The position numbers were made by a program, and so were the translations under genes. DNA of 64,000 nt. Origin: a virus. Numbering within the stretch: the first letter of the stretch is position 1; each line of letters opens with the position of its first letter. Below the pieces are notes generated by a model. That model saw only the letters and a program-made list of their open reading frames with translations. It had not been told where the DNA came from and made no database searches. The stretch covers positions 1 to 64,000 of the IMG/VR virus record IMGVR_UViG_3300003702_000496; one strand, 5' to 3'. Below, one piece after another: positions 8,830 through 18,261 of the stretch.

Positions 8830-9651
8830 TTATCCTATCATATAATTTATCGGCAGCTCAAAAGCTAATTGAATTTCTTCCTCAAGTTTGTTTTGCTCTT
8901 CTATTGCTTGAGTGTATAATGTTTCACCATTCATGGTTACTCCACCAAGCATTGTAACTCCACCAAACTTGCTAAGATTTGCGCCCCACTGTTTTTTAAT
9001 AAGTGTTGTTGCATATCTTTTTAAATATATATCGTCGTAAATATCTGTGTATGAAGTGGGGTCAAGTTTTCTATAACACTCAATAACAAGATAATCAACA
9101 TCAGCTGTTATATCGTTCTCCCAATCCATATCAATATAAAGACGATTTTGATGTTGATTAAATCGTATAGGAGTTTCACCAACTAATATATGTTCTAACA
9201 AATCAATATTGTTCATTGTCATCTCATACTGAATAACAGATGTTGAAGAAAAATCAAATAGATCATTTAATCGTAACTGATAACGAATATCAAACATATT
9301 GCTTCCACCGCCAGTGTCGGTAAATGGAAACACTTGCACAACAGACACAACAGCATTTGGAACAGGAATAAAATTATTTCCTTCTTTCCAAGTTGCAGTT
9401 ATATCGGTATCTAACGTATCAGTTGCTGTGGTTGATGCATCGGACCTTGCTCTGGACACTTCGGCGGTTGTAACCAAATGTTTAAGATACATTCTTTCAA
9501 TACCGTCATAATGATATTGAGCAAAGTATTGAAGTGCTTCGTCTAAACGATCATCTGCCTGATCGTCGGAAACATTAATATCAATAACTCCATAACCAAG
9601 AGCTCTGAGACAGTAACTTTTTAATGTAGTTTTTGTTGAAGGTGTGGCCAT
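8830..9651 (-). CDS. 13: Neck protein, gp13
   Basis: 273 residues (T4: 309). It binds the portal and works with gp14. Features typical of marine T4-like gp13: an N-terminal helix (TLKSYCLRALGYGVIDINVSDDQ...RLDEALQYFAQYHYDG) and C-terminal YLKRYATTLIKKQWGANLSKFGGV...NGE. A consensus late promoter lies 20 bp upstream and a GGAAT ribosome site is present. It starts the neck-terminase run 13-14-15-16-17. Confidence 0.92.
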   Translation of the reverse strand: MATPSTKTTLKSYCLRALGYGVIDINVSDDQADDRLDEALQYFAQYHYDGIERMYLKHLVTTAEVSRARSDASTTATDTLDTDITATWKEGNNFIPVPNAVVSVVQVFPFTDTGGGSNMFDIRYQLRLNDLFDFSSTSVIQYEMTMNNIDLLEHILVGETPIRFNQHQNRLYIDMDWENDITADVDYLVIECYRKLDPTSYTDIYDDIYLKRYATTLIKKQWGANLSKFGGVTMLGGVTMNGETLYTQAIEEQNKLEEEIQLAFELPINYMIG

Positions 9652-9670
9652 GCTCTATTCCTTTTCTACA

Positions 9671-9678
9671 TATTTATA
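9671..9678 (-). promoter_or_regulatory. Late promoter (TATAAATA) before gp13
   Basis: Exact octamer in the 59-bp gap between the 76-residue gene and gp13. The predicted +1 leaves a leader of about 13 bases that contains AAAGGAAT. Confidence 0.75.
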
Positions 9679-9710
9679 TGGAAACCTATCTCAATGCGAT
9701 ACTTACTCCT

Positions 9711-9941
9711 CTATTGATTTCCCACTAATTCTTTGAGAAGATGTTTAATTTCATGCATTTCTGATTTAATGTTATTAATTTCTCTTGTTGTGTCTCTTAT
9801 TTCATCTCTTTGTCTTTGTGCCGCCGCAGCTCGTTTTTTTGCTTGTTCATATGCACTAACATTATGATTAATGATAGCATGAGAATGTGTATCTCTTGAT
9901 AAATCCGAATACCCCTCCACCTGTCTATATCTTTCATTCAT
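9711..9941 (-). CDS. Small coiled-coil protein conserved next to gp13
   Basis: 76 residues. The N-terminus carries YRQVEGYSDLSRDTHSHAIINHN, a pattern seen in short proteins of T4-like marine phages, followed by an Ala/Lys/Arg helix and a C-terminal heptad-like coiled coil (INNIKSEMHEIKHLLKEL). It starts one base after the giant tail protein ends. Function is unknown. Position between tail and neck genes suggests a minor virion or assembly factor, but that is inference. Confidence 0.65.
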   Translation of the reverse strand: MNERYRQVEGYSDLSRDTHSHAIINHNVSAYEQAKKRAAAAQRQRDEIRDTTREINNIKSEMHEIKHLLKELVGNQ

Positions 9942-9942
9942 T

Positions 9943-12900
9943 TTATGTTCCTAGTGCTATAGCTCTAAATTCCTTTAGTCTGGGAGGTTCTGCACAGTTT
10001 GTTCCCTGCATAATAATCTTAATTTGAAAAGATATAAATTCTTCAAGCGGTGTTCCTATTCCATCATCGGTAAGTCCAGCTGTATATCTATATTCTTGAA
10101 AATCATTCAATTCAGCTGATGCTCCAACAGTAACATCAGGAGAACCATCGCTATTAAAATAAGTATATCCCAAATCATCAAAATCATCTGATGCATCTGC
10201 TCTTAAAATTTTATACAGAACTTTTATATCAGATGTGGAAGGTCGATGAGCGGCAAATACAATTTTCAATCCTGATGCTAATGTATCAAGAGTAACTTGT
10301 TTTGTTATATATATAGCCGCGTTGTTATCCCCTTCTGGTGATGTTGATGGAACAAAATTTGATGTAGGATATATATCAGAAGATGAATCAACATTATTAA
10401 GTCTGTTTGCCACTGTGATCATAGACATTCTTTGAGTATCAATAACAGGAGAGAGTCTTCCATTACCTGTTTGCATTGTAATTTGTAATTCAAATGATCT
10501 TTGAGAAGCTAATTCATTTGTTTCATTGATAGCAGAAGTTATCATATAAGGAACATCAAACTTATAATTATCGTTTAATGGTAATGAAATTGTAGGCACT
10601 GCTGTATCATCACGGGTATTAAGCCATGATGTTTGACTTCCAGACGGACTTGTTCCTCTAACTACCAACGCTCTTGCAGTTAAATAAGTATTTGGTAATT
10701 CCATCACTCCGATAATAGTTGAGAAAGTATCCATAAGAGCATTTTCAGTTGCGGTTACAGAACCTCCACCAACTTGAGCAGTATCACCGCTTCCTACAAC
10801 AGGAGTTGTAGAACAAGTGACGGTATAACCATGAATCATTGGATTAGCAATTGCAGTATGAGTTTTATTAATCTCTGTAAAAGGAACTTTATATACCTGA
10901 TAAAGTTCTACAGTTGAATCATCAGTATGAGCCACAGCTGTTGTACTATCCACAGCTCTTGTAAGGCCGGATACAGCATTAGTACTAATCGTAGTATATG
11001 TCATTATTTCATCATCAATTTTAATATACCAAGTTCCTGCTGCTAACTGAGCATATTTACCCGTAGTATCATCAAAGTCAATTCCACTTGTTAAAGTTAA
11101 TGAAGTTGCTGCAGCGGTTATCGCACCATCTAGAGTAGTTGTTGCACCAGATACAGCTCCAGCAATGGTTACATTATTATTTGTAGCATACATATGATGA
11201 TCACTATGAACAATTGCTATTGTAGTACTTGCATCAGTCATAAAAATTGGACCAGTTTGTAATTCTGCATCGGGAACGTCACTGTTTGTTAAAGTACAAA
11301 CACCAGTATGAGCAGTAAACTCTGCGGCTTTCATAGTAAATTTTAAATCTTCCAACGGACTTATTGCCCAACCTGTATTATTATTAGATTTAAACAAAGT
11401 GCCAATATGAGGTTGTTCTGATATAGTTCGCGTTCCATCTATATCAGTTTCACTCATTCTCGCAATCCAAATTTTATATTCTGGAGTTCTTGCATTTATA
11501 CTAAGAGCATATTCAGTTTCAGTTTCAATATATACTGGTGAAGAAAATGTAAATGTCGTTGCTGTAGCTGCAGTAGAAGAAACATTTATATCACCTGTTT
11601 GTTTAATGACTCGACCAAAAGGCACAAGTTTCGGGCCAGGATATCCATTCACAGTATTTCTTATTTCTACTGTTACAGGAAGAGTGTTATCTTTTGCAGA
11701 AAAATAAACATCAACTGATGTAAGAAATGCTCCGTTAGTACCGCCACGATTATCACCGTGAATTTTAAATGTTTGAGCAATTGGATCACCGAAACCGCCC
11801 ATTCCCGAACCTGGGCCCATGCCCTGGCTGCCACTGAAACCCACGCCGCCGATGCCGCCCATTGATGGCCCGGACGGTGCCGCCTGCCCGGAGTGGCCCC
11901 TGCCGCCGATATTGGAGAAGTATTGATTTGGACGCCCGGCAAATTTACCTGTGAATGGCCAGTTGCGAACGGCGGACGCACCAGCTGAAGCGGCGGCCGC
12001 TGGAGGCTTGGGAGGATTTTCATCATCCCAATTACCAGAAGCTGTACGAACATTATTTGAAGTAATTGAATTAAAAGAAGTAGTTTGATGCATACCTGTT
12101 CTTATAATTTCAGCATTTCTTGTTGCGATAATATCTTCTTGTTGTATTTCAAGAAGTCCATCAGCAGAGTACATTGTACTGCCTGCTGTTCCTACTTCAA
12201 AACCTGTAGAAACTGGGCCATTCCACTCACTAGAAGTAAGTCTAAATTCAATATTACCTGTTGGAAATTGAGGATTGCCAACAATCTTTGGGTCTGGTAT
12301 AGTAAATGTTCCTACAATTTGGCCGCTTCCAGTTGAAACCAAAGGACTGCCAAGAACAATTGTTGTAGCATTTGTATAATTTGTACTAGAAGGTGTACAG
12401 TATTTAGAAACAGATGAATTATGAAAAAATGCATATAGTAGTGTATTCGGTCTAAAATTTTCTCCAGTAAATGTTATTGTCTTTGCTCGTATCACTGGAA
12501 TTATGCTTCGAGATACAACTCTTAATCCTTGACTTTCTGTATCAATTCTAAGTAAAACTTGTGTATCAATACCAGTTCTAGCTTGATCAGTTCTAGTTGT
12601 TTGAATAGTTCTTGTTACATTAAATCTATCTGGGTCTGTTTGTGTTCCACCTTCTATCCAATTCTCTCTTTTTGTTTCTACAACTCCTGACCACACTGTT
12701 TGCCATGAATTCCAAATTGTTCCAAGATTATTTGCTTGTTGTGCTAAAACTGCATCATAATCCCCTTCTTCATTAATAACATTTACTTCAGGCATAACTT
12801 CTGTCTCAAACCACGAATCAGATGAAGGAGATAAAGTAATACTTCCAAGCCATTCACTTGTACTATAAGGATTAACTCTTTCTACTCTTGTTGCATAAGG

Positions 12901-15900
12901 TTGTTCCGTTACTGTTATCTCATCATAAGGAAGAGTAATTAAATCACCAGTTTTTTGATATCCAGCAGCAGTTCTATCCGTATCAGTTGAAACCTTTTCT
13001 TCTAAAGTTATTGCCTTGGTTTTATGTTGTGGTCGGAGATGACCAAGTTCAAAATCCATTGCATTTCTATAGTCTCTATGAGCAGTATCACCAATACGAT
13101 GACCTTTAAAATTATCAACCACAAAACCAGATTTAAATCTATTAAGTCCATTTGCATCAGTTATTTCAAAACTTTCAGCATCTCTCTCTAATAAATTTAA
13201 TGCAGTATAATATTCAACATGATCTAGTCTTCTTGCAAGTTTACCAATATCTTTCATGGTAAATCTTTGATGCTTTTCTCTTCTTACCGTGACATCTCTC
13301 GGATGAAAGGTATATGCCGGAAGATACATAGTAGCAATTAACATTGTATCTTCTGGTACTTTAGGCAACAATGGATTCTCAGCGCCTGCGCCATTTACCG
13401 TAATAAAATTTCCTCTTCCATCCATAGCTAATGATGCAAATTGAGGAAGATAATATTCAAAATCACTTTGAACAAAAGAGCCTGGTTTTGGAAAATCAAC
13501 AGTAGTACCGCCAGTTCCTTCAAATGTTCTAGTATAGAAATTGAAAGAGTTTCCTGTTACTTCATCCACTATAGCTAAATCGGAAGATGTTCCAGCAATA
13601 TCATCAACTCTAGGTCTAAAATCATAACAACTATAAAGAGGAAATTTGCCGCTTGGTCTAGCATCAGTTGGATCAATTTTCGTTGCATTATATACTGGAA
13701 TATCATTATATTCCATTTGTTTAGCAATATCACTGTAAGAATCAACTGTGAACATATCTCCAGCACCATGCTCAAGATAGTCATATATAACAAGAAGTTT
13801 TCCTATAGGAGCAGGCGATCCTTTTCTTCTTATAATTCTTGCAATATCATAAAAATTATCACGCTGGCCTGTATCAAGAAGATATGTTTCTGTAAGAACC
13901 GTATCGCCAGTTGTTATCGCTGATATTGTAGCGCCTGCACTAGAACTTTCTCCTGTAATTTTTTCGCCTATAATAAAAGTCTTAATTGTACCTATTTGAA
14001 GTATATAACTAATTGGACTTGAAGTCGTGATAATTCTACCCGTTGCACCAGAACTTTTTCCTGTAATTTTTTCGCCTCTAACAAATGTTCCTGTAATTGT
14101 TCCAACCGTTAAAGTAGGAGCAACGGCATCCGTAGATGTATCTAGTGAATCATAAACACCAACCAATTTAAATGCATCTCCACGACCAAGAGAAATTTCT
14201 CTATCAGTTGGTCGTGTTCCATACGCATCAGTTGTACCTGTTGAAACTTTAAGTTGTTTCATAAGTTTTGTGGTTTTTAATTTCGGATTTACAGATGTTT
14301 TAAGAATAGTTGCCGTAAGTTTTACTTTTGCAGCATTACCTAAAATAGTAGAATCAGTAATTGTAATTGTAGTTGTTCCAGTTCCACTTAACGTCGAAGA
14401 AACACTGGCAAGATCGCCTTGAGAACCCGTGCCGCCTCCGGCGGTGAGAATTGACATGACATAATCTTTTTCTGCATGAGAAACAAATGTTTCATTTGAA
14501 CTCGCACTAAATGATACTACGCCAGAAGAATTTGTAGTTCCAATAAATTGTCTACGAACAGTAAATTGTGTATCTGTTGTCCCAGAATTAGTCTCTGTCA
14601 AAAGTGTCTTAATAACCTGTTTTGGAAGTTTCTCTAATCCATTATTTTGATCAGGATTAACAAGTCTTGGAAGCAAATCAGTTTCTAATTCAACAGTGCC
14701 AGAAGGATCAGCATCACCCGTATCAAAACTAAACTGATTATCAACATTTGCACCACCAGCATCTGTGCCATCTAATGTTAAATTATTTAATTGACTTGCT
14801 CTATTTTGACGAACATCTAATACCAAATCAGCTGTAAAGTTCTGCCCAGTATCACTATCTACCATCGTCATAGAACGAACCTGTTCAAAGGTATGAGTCC
14901 GATCTGCATCTGAACCTGAAGTTGCATCCATAGTAAGATCAACATTGGATGAATCTTCTACAATTCCACCAGTTTCAACTGAATCGGAAGCTGTAAAAGT
15001 TTCACCATTATTAAAACTTCCAGAAGTTTTAATAAGAACCAATCGAGTTCCAGTTGTTGTTGCAATACTATTAACAACAAATCCAGTTGCACCAGAATCA
15101 GAACCAGTGATTTTTACCCCGCCGTTTGACCAATTTGCAAGGAGTGTAGGACTTGGAGTGCCACTAAGCGTAATATAGGTAAACATTCTTATATCAAAAA
15201 GATACATCTTATACTTCGCGTCATTAGTTCCAACAGTTCCAGAATCATATTCTATCGCTCTTGCACGACATTGACCAATGGGATATTGAGTGTTAGCAGA
15301 ATTTGTAAGAACAGGAATACTACCTCTAGTAGTCGTAAAATGGTCATATAAACTTATAGTTTTATAAGCAGTTGTTTCACCCGAAATAGATGAAATATCA
15401 GGACTTCCATACACATTATTAATAAGTGTATAGTTGCCTATATTAAATGTTGTAATACCAGCATTTACTGTTTCAAAACTTCTTGCTTTACTTACATCTT
15501 TATAAGAATGAGAAAGTTTTTCAATTTCATAACCTCTAACATATGCTTTACCTGTTCCCAATTCAAGTGTTAACAAATCAGAACTCGCTGTATTATTATC
15601 AGCTGTTATATCGCCAACGGGAAATGCACCAATTTCTTCATTTACTGTTACAGTTTCTCTTACCTTAATATTAAAAGGACGAACAGTGTAATCACCAGAC
15701 TCATCAAAAGTTCTTCGAGCTAAAGTTTGTTCTAGTATATTATACTCTGTTTTATTTACTATACTTTCAATCTCACCATTTCGCGTTGTCATCAATTCAA
15801 TAAAAGAACTATCCTCAGAGGAACTTCTAGCAAGTTTAGAAAGTGTTAAAGTATATTTAAGACGATGCGCTCCCTTTGCAGCATAGTTTGTTGATCCTGT

Positions 15901-16665
15901 TGCATTATCCAAAAGACTTGTATCTAATTCTGGCGTAGTTAAAGTTTCTGTTACTGCAAATCCAACACGATAACTAGGAATATTAGAATATTTGTCAAGA
16001 ATAAAAGTTTCTTCCTCACATTCTACAAAGAACCCACGAATAAAATACAACCCAGCTTGTATAATTACTACTGATCCTACGGTTGCTGCTGGACCCGTAG
16101 AACTATAAAGTTGATCAAGCGTAGCACCGCCAGCTGCACTATATACAGAAGTATAAGTTGTCGCAGATGCAACATCAGAGGAATATGCTGTTGTATGTGT
16201 GACTCCTGCGCTGGAAGATATATTTTCTCCATCTGCAAATTTTGAGGTAACAGTATCTGTACCACTTTTAACATATCTCAAATATAATGTAGGTTGGTCT
16301 GTAGTGGTTGAAACATCATAACCAACAACAACAGCAGTAACACCAGTAGTAGCACCTGTAATTGTAACAGGAGATGTAGTACTATAATATTGAGAAGGAT
16401 CAATTGTCTCTCCAGAAAAGGTAGATGTTAATTTAAGAGAATTATACCTTGTATTAAGCGCGATTTGCCCAGGAATAATCATCGCACCTTCTTTAAACAT
16501 ATGAGTGCCATGCGCTTCAATTTGTGATTGAAGTTGAGATTGTAACTGCGTTAATTCTCTTGCCTGAATTGCAAAGCCCGGCCGGAAAAGAGTTTTAACA
16601 AAATTATCTGAACTACTGTAGTCATCATAATAAGGTGCTACATTAAGGTCTGTTTTTTGAGACAT
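9943..16665 (-). CDS. Giant DUF4815-type tail/baseplate structural protein
   Basis: 2240 residues, the largest gene in the window. The N-terminus (NVAPYYDDY...LFRPGFAIQARELTQLQSQLQSQIEAHG...FKEG) is the DUF4815 signature of T4-like marine phage structural proteins. Repeated GEKITGxSSGATG-like segments occur between residues about 850 and 950. A proline/glycine-rich insert (around residues 1540-1620, base positions about 11790-12010) precedes DPIAQTF, and beta-rich domains follow. It stands where T4 carries gp9-gp12 baseplate and fibre genes, which are not seen here, so it may replace several of them. Role in the baseplate periphery is inferred. Confidence 0.8.
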   Translation of the reverse strand: MSQKTDLNVAPYYDDYSSSDNFVKTLFRPGFAIQARELTQLQSQLQSQIEAHGTHMFKEGAMIIPGQIALNTRYNSLKLTSTFSGETIDPSQYYSTTSPVTITGATTGVTAVVVGYDVSTTTDQPTLYLRYVKSGTDTVTSKFADGENISSSAGVTHTTAYSSDVASATTYTSVYSAAGGATLDQLYSSTGPAATVGSVVIIQAGLYFIRGFFVECEEETFILDKYSNIPSYRVGFAVTETLTTPELDTSLLDNATGSTNYAAKGAHRLKYTLTLSKLARSSSEDSSFIELMTTRNGEIESIVNKTEYNILEQTLARRTFDESGDYTVRPFNIKVRETVTVNEEIGAFPVGDITADNNTASSDLLTLELGTGKAYVRGYEIEKLSHSYKDVSKARSFETVNAGITTFNIGNYTLINNVYGSPDISSISGETTAYKTISLYDHFTTTRGSIPVLTNSANTQYPIGQCRARAIEYDSGTVGTNDAKYKMYLFDIRMFTYITLSGTPSPTLLANWSNGGVKITGSDSGATGFVVNSIATTTGTRLVLIKTSGSFNNGETFTASDSVETGGIVEDSSNVDLTMDATSGSDADRTHTFEQVRSMTMVDSDTGQNFTADLVLDVRQNRASQLNNLTLDGTDAGGANVDNQFSFDTGDADPSGTVELETDLLPRLVNPDQNNGLEKLPKQVIKTLLTETNSGTTDTQFTVRRQFIGTTNSSGVVSFSASSNETFVSHAEKDYVMSILTAGGGTGSQGDLASVSSTLSGTGTTTITITDSTILGNAAKVKLTATILKTSVNPKLKTTKLMKQLKVSTGTTDAYGTRPTDREISLGRGDAFKLVGVYDSLDTSTDAVAPTLTVGTITGTFVRGEKITGKSSGATGRIITTSSPISYILQIGTIKTFIIGEKITGESSSAGATISAITTGDTVLTETYLLDTGQRDNFYDIARIIRRKGSPAPIGKLLVIYDYLEHGAGDMFTVDSYSDIAKQMEYNDIPVYNATKIDPTDARPSGKFPLYSCYDFRPRVDDIAGTSSDLAIVDEVTGNSFNFYTRTFEGTGGTTVDFPKPGSFVQSDFEYYLPQFASLAMDGRGNFITVNGAGAENPLLPKVPEDTMLIATMYLPAYTFHPRDVTVRREKHQRFTMKDIGKLARRLDHVEYYTALNLLERDAESFEITDANGLNRFKSGFVVDNFKGHRIGDTAHRDYRNAMDFELGHLRPQHKTKAITLEEKVSTDTDRTAAGYQKTGDLITLPYDEITVTEQPYATRVERVNPYSTSEWLGSITLSPSSDSWFETEVMPEVNVINEEGDYDAVLAQQANNLGTIWNSWQTVWSGVVETKRENWIEGGTQTDPDRFNVTRTIQTTRTDQARTGIDTQVLLRIDTESQGLRVVSRSIIPVIRAKTITFTGENFRPNTLLYAFFHNSSVSKYCTPSSTNYTNATTIVLGSPLVSTGSGQIVGTFTIPDPKIVGNPQFPTGNIEFRLTSSEWNGPVSTGFEVGTAGSTMYSADGLLEIQQEDIIATRNAEIIRTGMHQTTSFNSITSNNVRTASGNWDDENPPKPPAAAASAGASAVRNWPFTGKFAGRPNQYFSNIGGRGHSGQAAPSGPSMGGIGGVGFSGSQGMGPGSGMGGFGDPIAQTFKIHGDNRGGTNGAFLTSVDVYFSAKDNTLPVTVEIRNTVNGYPGPKLVPFGRVIKQTGDINVSSTAATATTFTFSSPVYIETETEYALSINARTPEYKIWIARMSETDIDGTRTISEQPHIGTLFKSNNNTGWAISPLEDLKFTMKAAEFTAHTGVCTLTNSDVPDAELQTGPIFMTDASTTIAIVHSDHHMYATNNNVTIAGAVSGATTTLDGAITAAATSLTLTSGIDFDDTTGKYAQLAAGTWYIKIDDEIMTYTTISTNAVSGLTRAVDSTTAVAHTDDSTVELYQVYKVPFTEINKTHTAIANPMIHGYTVTCSTTPVVGSGDTAQVGGGSVTATENALMDTFSTIIGVMELPNTYLTARALVVRGTSPSGSQTSWLNTRDDTAVPTISLPLNDNYKFDVPYMITSAINETNELASQRSFELQITMQTGNGRLSPVIDTQRMSMITVANRLNNVDSSSDIYPTSNFVPSTSPEGDNNAAIYITKQVTLDTLASGLKIVFAAHRPSTSDIKVLYKILRADASDDFDDLGYTYFNSDGSPDVTVGASAELNDFQEYRYTAGLTDDGIGTPLEEFISFQIKIIMQGTNCAEPPRLKEFRAIALGT

Positions 16666-16668
16666 ATT

Positions 16669-16718
16669 TTAAAATTCCACTTTAATTTTAATTTTAAAAT
16701 TCCACTATAATTTTAATA
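16669..16718 (-). repeat. Imperfect tandem duplication of the gp8 3' end
   Basis: The last codons and stop of gp8 (encoding KIIVEF then TAA) are followed by a second near-copy of about 24 bp that would read KIKVEF then TAA. It sits just before the ATG of the giant tail gene and fills the 28-bp gap. It looks like a slippage or repair duplication. Confidence 0.7.
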
Positions 16719-18193
16719 TCTTCTGTTTGATCCGTAGCTCTACTAATAGGTTTTCTATTTTCCTGATAAATTATATTTCCACTGTCAGCTTGAAGTTCGG
16801 GATTTGCATAACCATCCGTAAATGTAATCGTATTACTATTTGCAAGAGTTACCGCTGTATCTGCCGTTGCATCAGGTGTTCCAACTGCTGAGGAATTTGC
16901 ACCTGTAACCACATTTGCGCCTGAGAAAGCAACTAATGCACCTGTGGTACTGGTGGTTCCATAATCTGCATATCTTTCTTGTTGATAATAAAGAATAGAA
17001 AGAGTGCTATCCCACTCAACTACTTTACCAACTGCACCAATAGTTGTTTGTGTTATTTTTTCATCAGCAGTAAATGTCCCAGAAGTAGAAGTAAGTTTTA
17101 ATGCATATACTTGACGATATGTTGTTGCTGATGCAACTGTAGAAGTTCCATAAGTGGTTGGATCAGTAATAAGAGCAATATTTCTAAAATCATTTCCAGC
17201 TAAAATATCATCAGCTTCCGCACCAGTAAGCGTTGCTCTCATCATTACATAATGACCACCCAATTCATTAACTGCATCATTTCCATGTCCTTCTTTTGGA
17301 CTAATCACAACACTTACTACACCACCAGAACCACTTCCCATTGAAGATGCAGATGTAAGAGCTGCATCAGAAAAAGTATAACTTGATCCAAGATTTACTG
17401 TTCCATATGTGTATGCAGCACCGCCATCATACACAGTTGTATCCGTTCCAGAAGTTAGTCCAAATGATTGAATTTGTCCACTACTAACAACTATACTTAC
17501 AATTGCACCAGAAGATGTTCCTTGACTAGTACCGTCACCATATACTGCTGCATAATAAGTTCCATTTGTATATCCAGAACCAGCAGTTATAACCAAACTT
17601 TCAAATTTACCATCCGTGGTTGCAGCACTTACCGTACTGTCAGTTGCTACTGGCATAAAATCAGCAGTAAGGTATTTTGTTGCATTAGATGCAGTAATGG
17701 TGTACATATATTTAAGTGTATATCCACCAAGAGCAAACAAAGAGGTTGATTCAGAAGAAGGTTCTGAACCAGAATAAGCAGCTCCACTATTATTGTCTAA
17801 AACTTTATAGACTCTGTTGTCAGAAGTCCTAAAGAAAAAAGTAGATTGATACAAATTTGATGCACCAGATGTTGTTGTATTCGATGAACTAATATTATGT
17901 TCGTACATATCGTATGTTGTACTATTTGCCCAATCTCTACGAGGAATAGCATATTCAACATCTGAAGAAGAAATATTTTTCAGAGCAGTTGTATGATCCC
18001 AAGTATAAAATTCAGTAGAGACATCATCAGCAGGAGTAGGTGGTGAATCATCTGAACCACCAGAAGTTCCTGATGTAAAGGGAGCAGATTTTCCAATCAT
18101 TAGATAATAGACATTTGCTGACGCTTCACTAAATGACTCGTAGAATTGAGTAGCATTGTGTTTTCTAAATTTCTCTGTTATGATTGCTGCCAT
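16694..18193 (-). CDS. 8: Baseplate wedge protein, gp8
   Basis: 499 residues, longer than T4 gp8 (334) but like marine T4-like versions. The N-terminus (ITEKFRKHNATQFYESFSEASANVYYLMIGK) and blocks WDHTTALKNISSSDVEYAIPRRDW and LFALGGYTLKYMYTI are characteristic. The middle and end are Ser/Thr/Gly-rich beta repeats. Two late-type octamers lie upstream (18210 and 18239), with AGGATAT as ribosome-binding site. Confidence 0.88.
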   Translation of the reverse strand: MAAIITEKFRKHNATQFYESFSEASANVYYLMIGKSAPFTSGTSGGSDDSPPTPADDVSTEFYTWDHTTALKNISSSDVEYAIPRRDWANSTTYDMYEHNISSSNTTTSGASNLYQSTFFFRTSDNRVYKVLDNNSGAAYSGSEPSSESTSLFALGGYTLKYMYTITASNATKYLTADFMPVATDSTVSAATTDGKFESLVITAGSGYTNGTYYAAVYGDGTSQGTSSGAIVSIVVSSGQIQSFGLTSGTDTTVYDGGAAYTYGTVNLGSSYTFSDAALTSASSMGSGSGGVVSVVISPKEGHGNDAVNELGGHYVMMRATLTGAEADDILAGNDFRNIALITDPTTYGTSTVASATTYRQVYALKLTSTSGTFTADEKITQTTIGAVGKVVEWDSTLSILYYQQERYADYGTTSTTGALVAFSGANVVTGANSSAVGTPDATADTAVTLANSNTITFTDGYANPELQADSGNIIYQENRKPISRATDQTEDIKIIVEF

Positions 18194-18209
18194 GTTTATA
18201 TCCTAATGT

Positions 18210-18217
18210 TATTTATA
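18210..18217 (-). promoter_or_regulatory. Late promoter (TATAAATA) before gp8
   Basis: Exact octamer 17 bp before the gp8 ATG. A second octamer (AATAAATA) at 18239-18246 makes a tandem pair in the same 68-bp gap. Confidence 0.72.
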
Positions 18218-18238
18218 ACCAATTTTTTATAATATAAC

Positions 18239-18246
18239 TATTTATT
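18239..18246 (-). promoter_or_regulatory. Second late-type octamer (AATAAATA) before gp8
   Basis: One mismatch to TATAAATA. The sequence ctatttattaccaac around it recurs before the 20444 fibre gene, so it may travel with the fibre cassettes. Confidence 0.45.
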
Positions 18247-18261
18247 ACCAACTTTTAGTTT

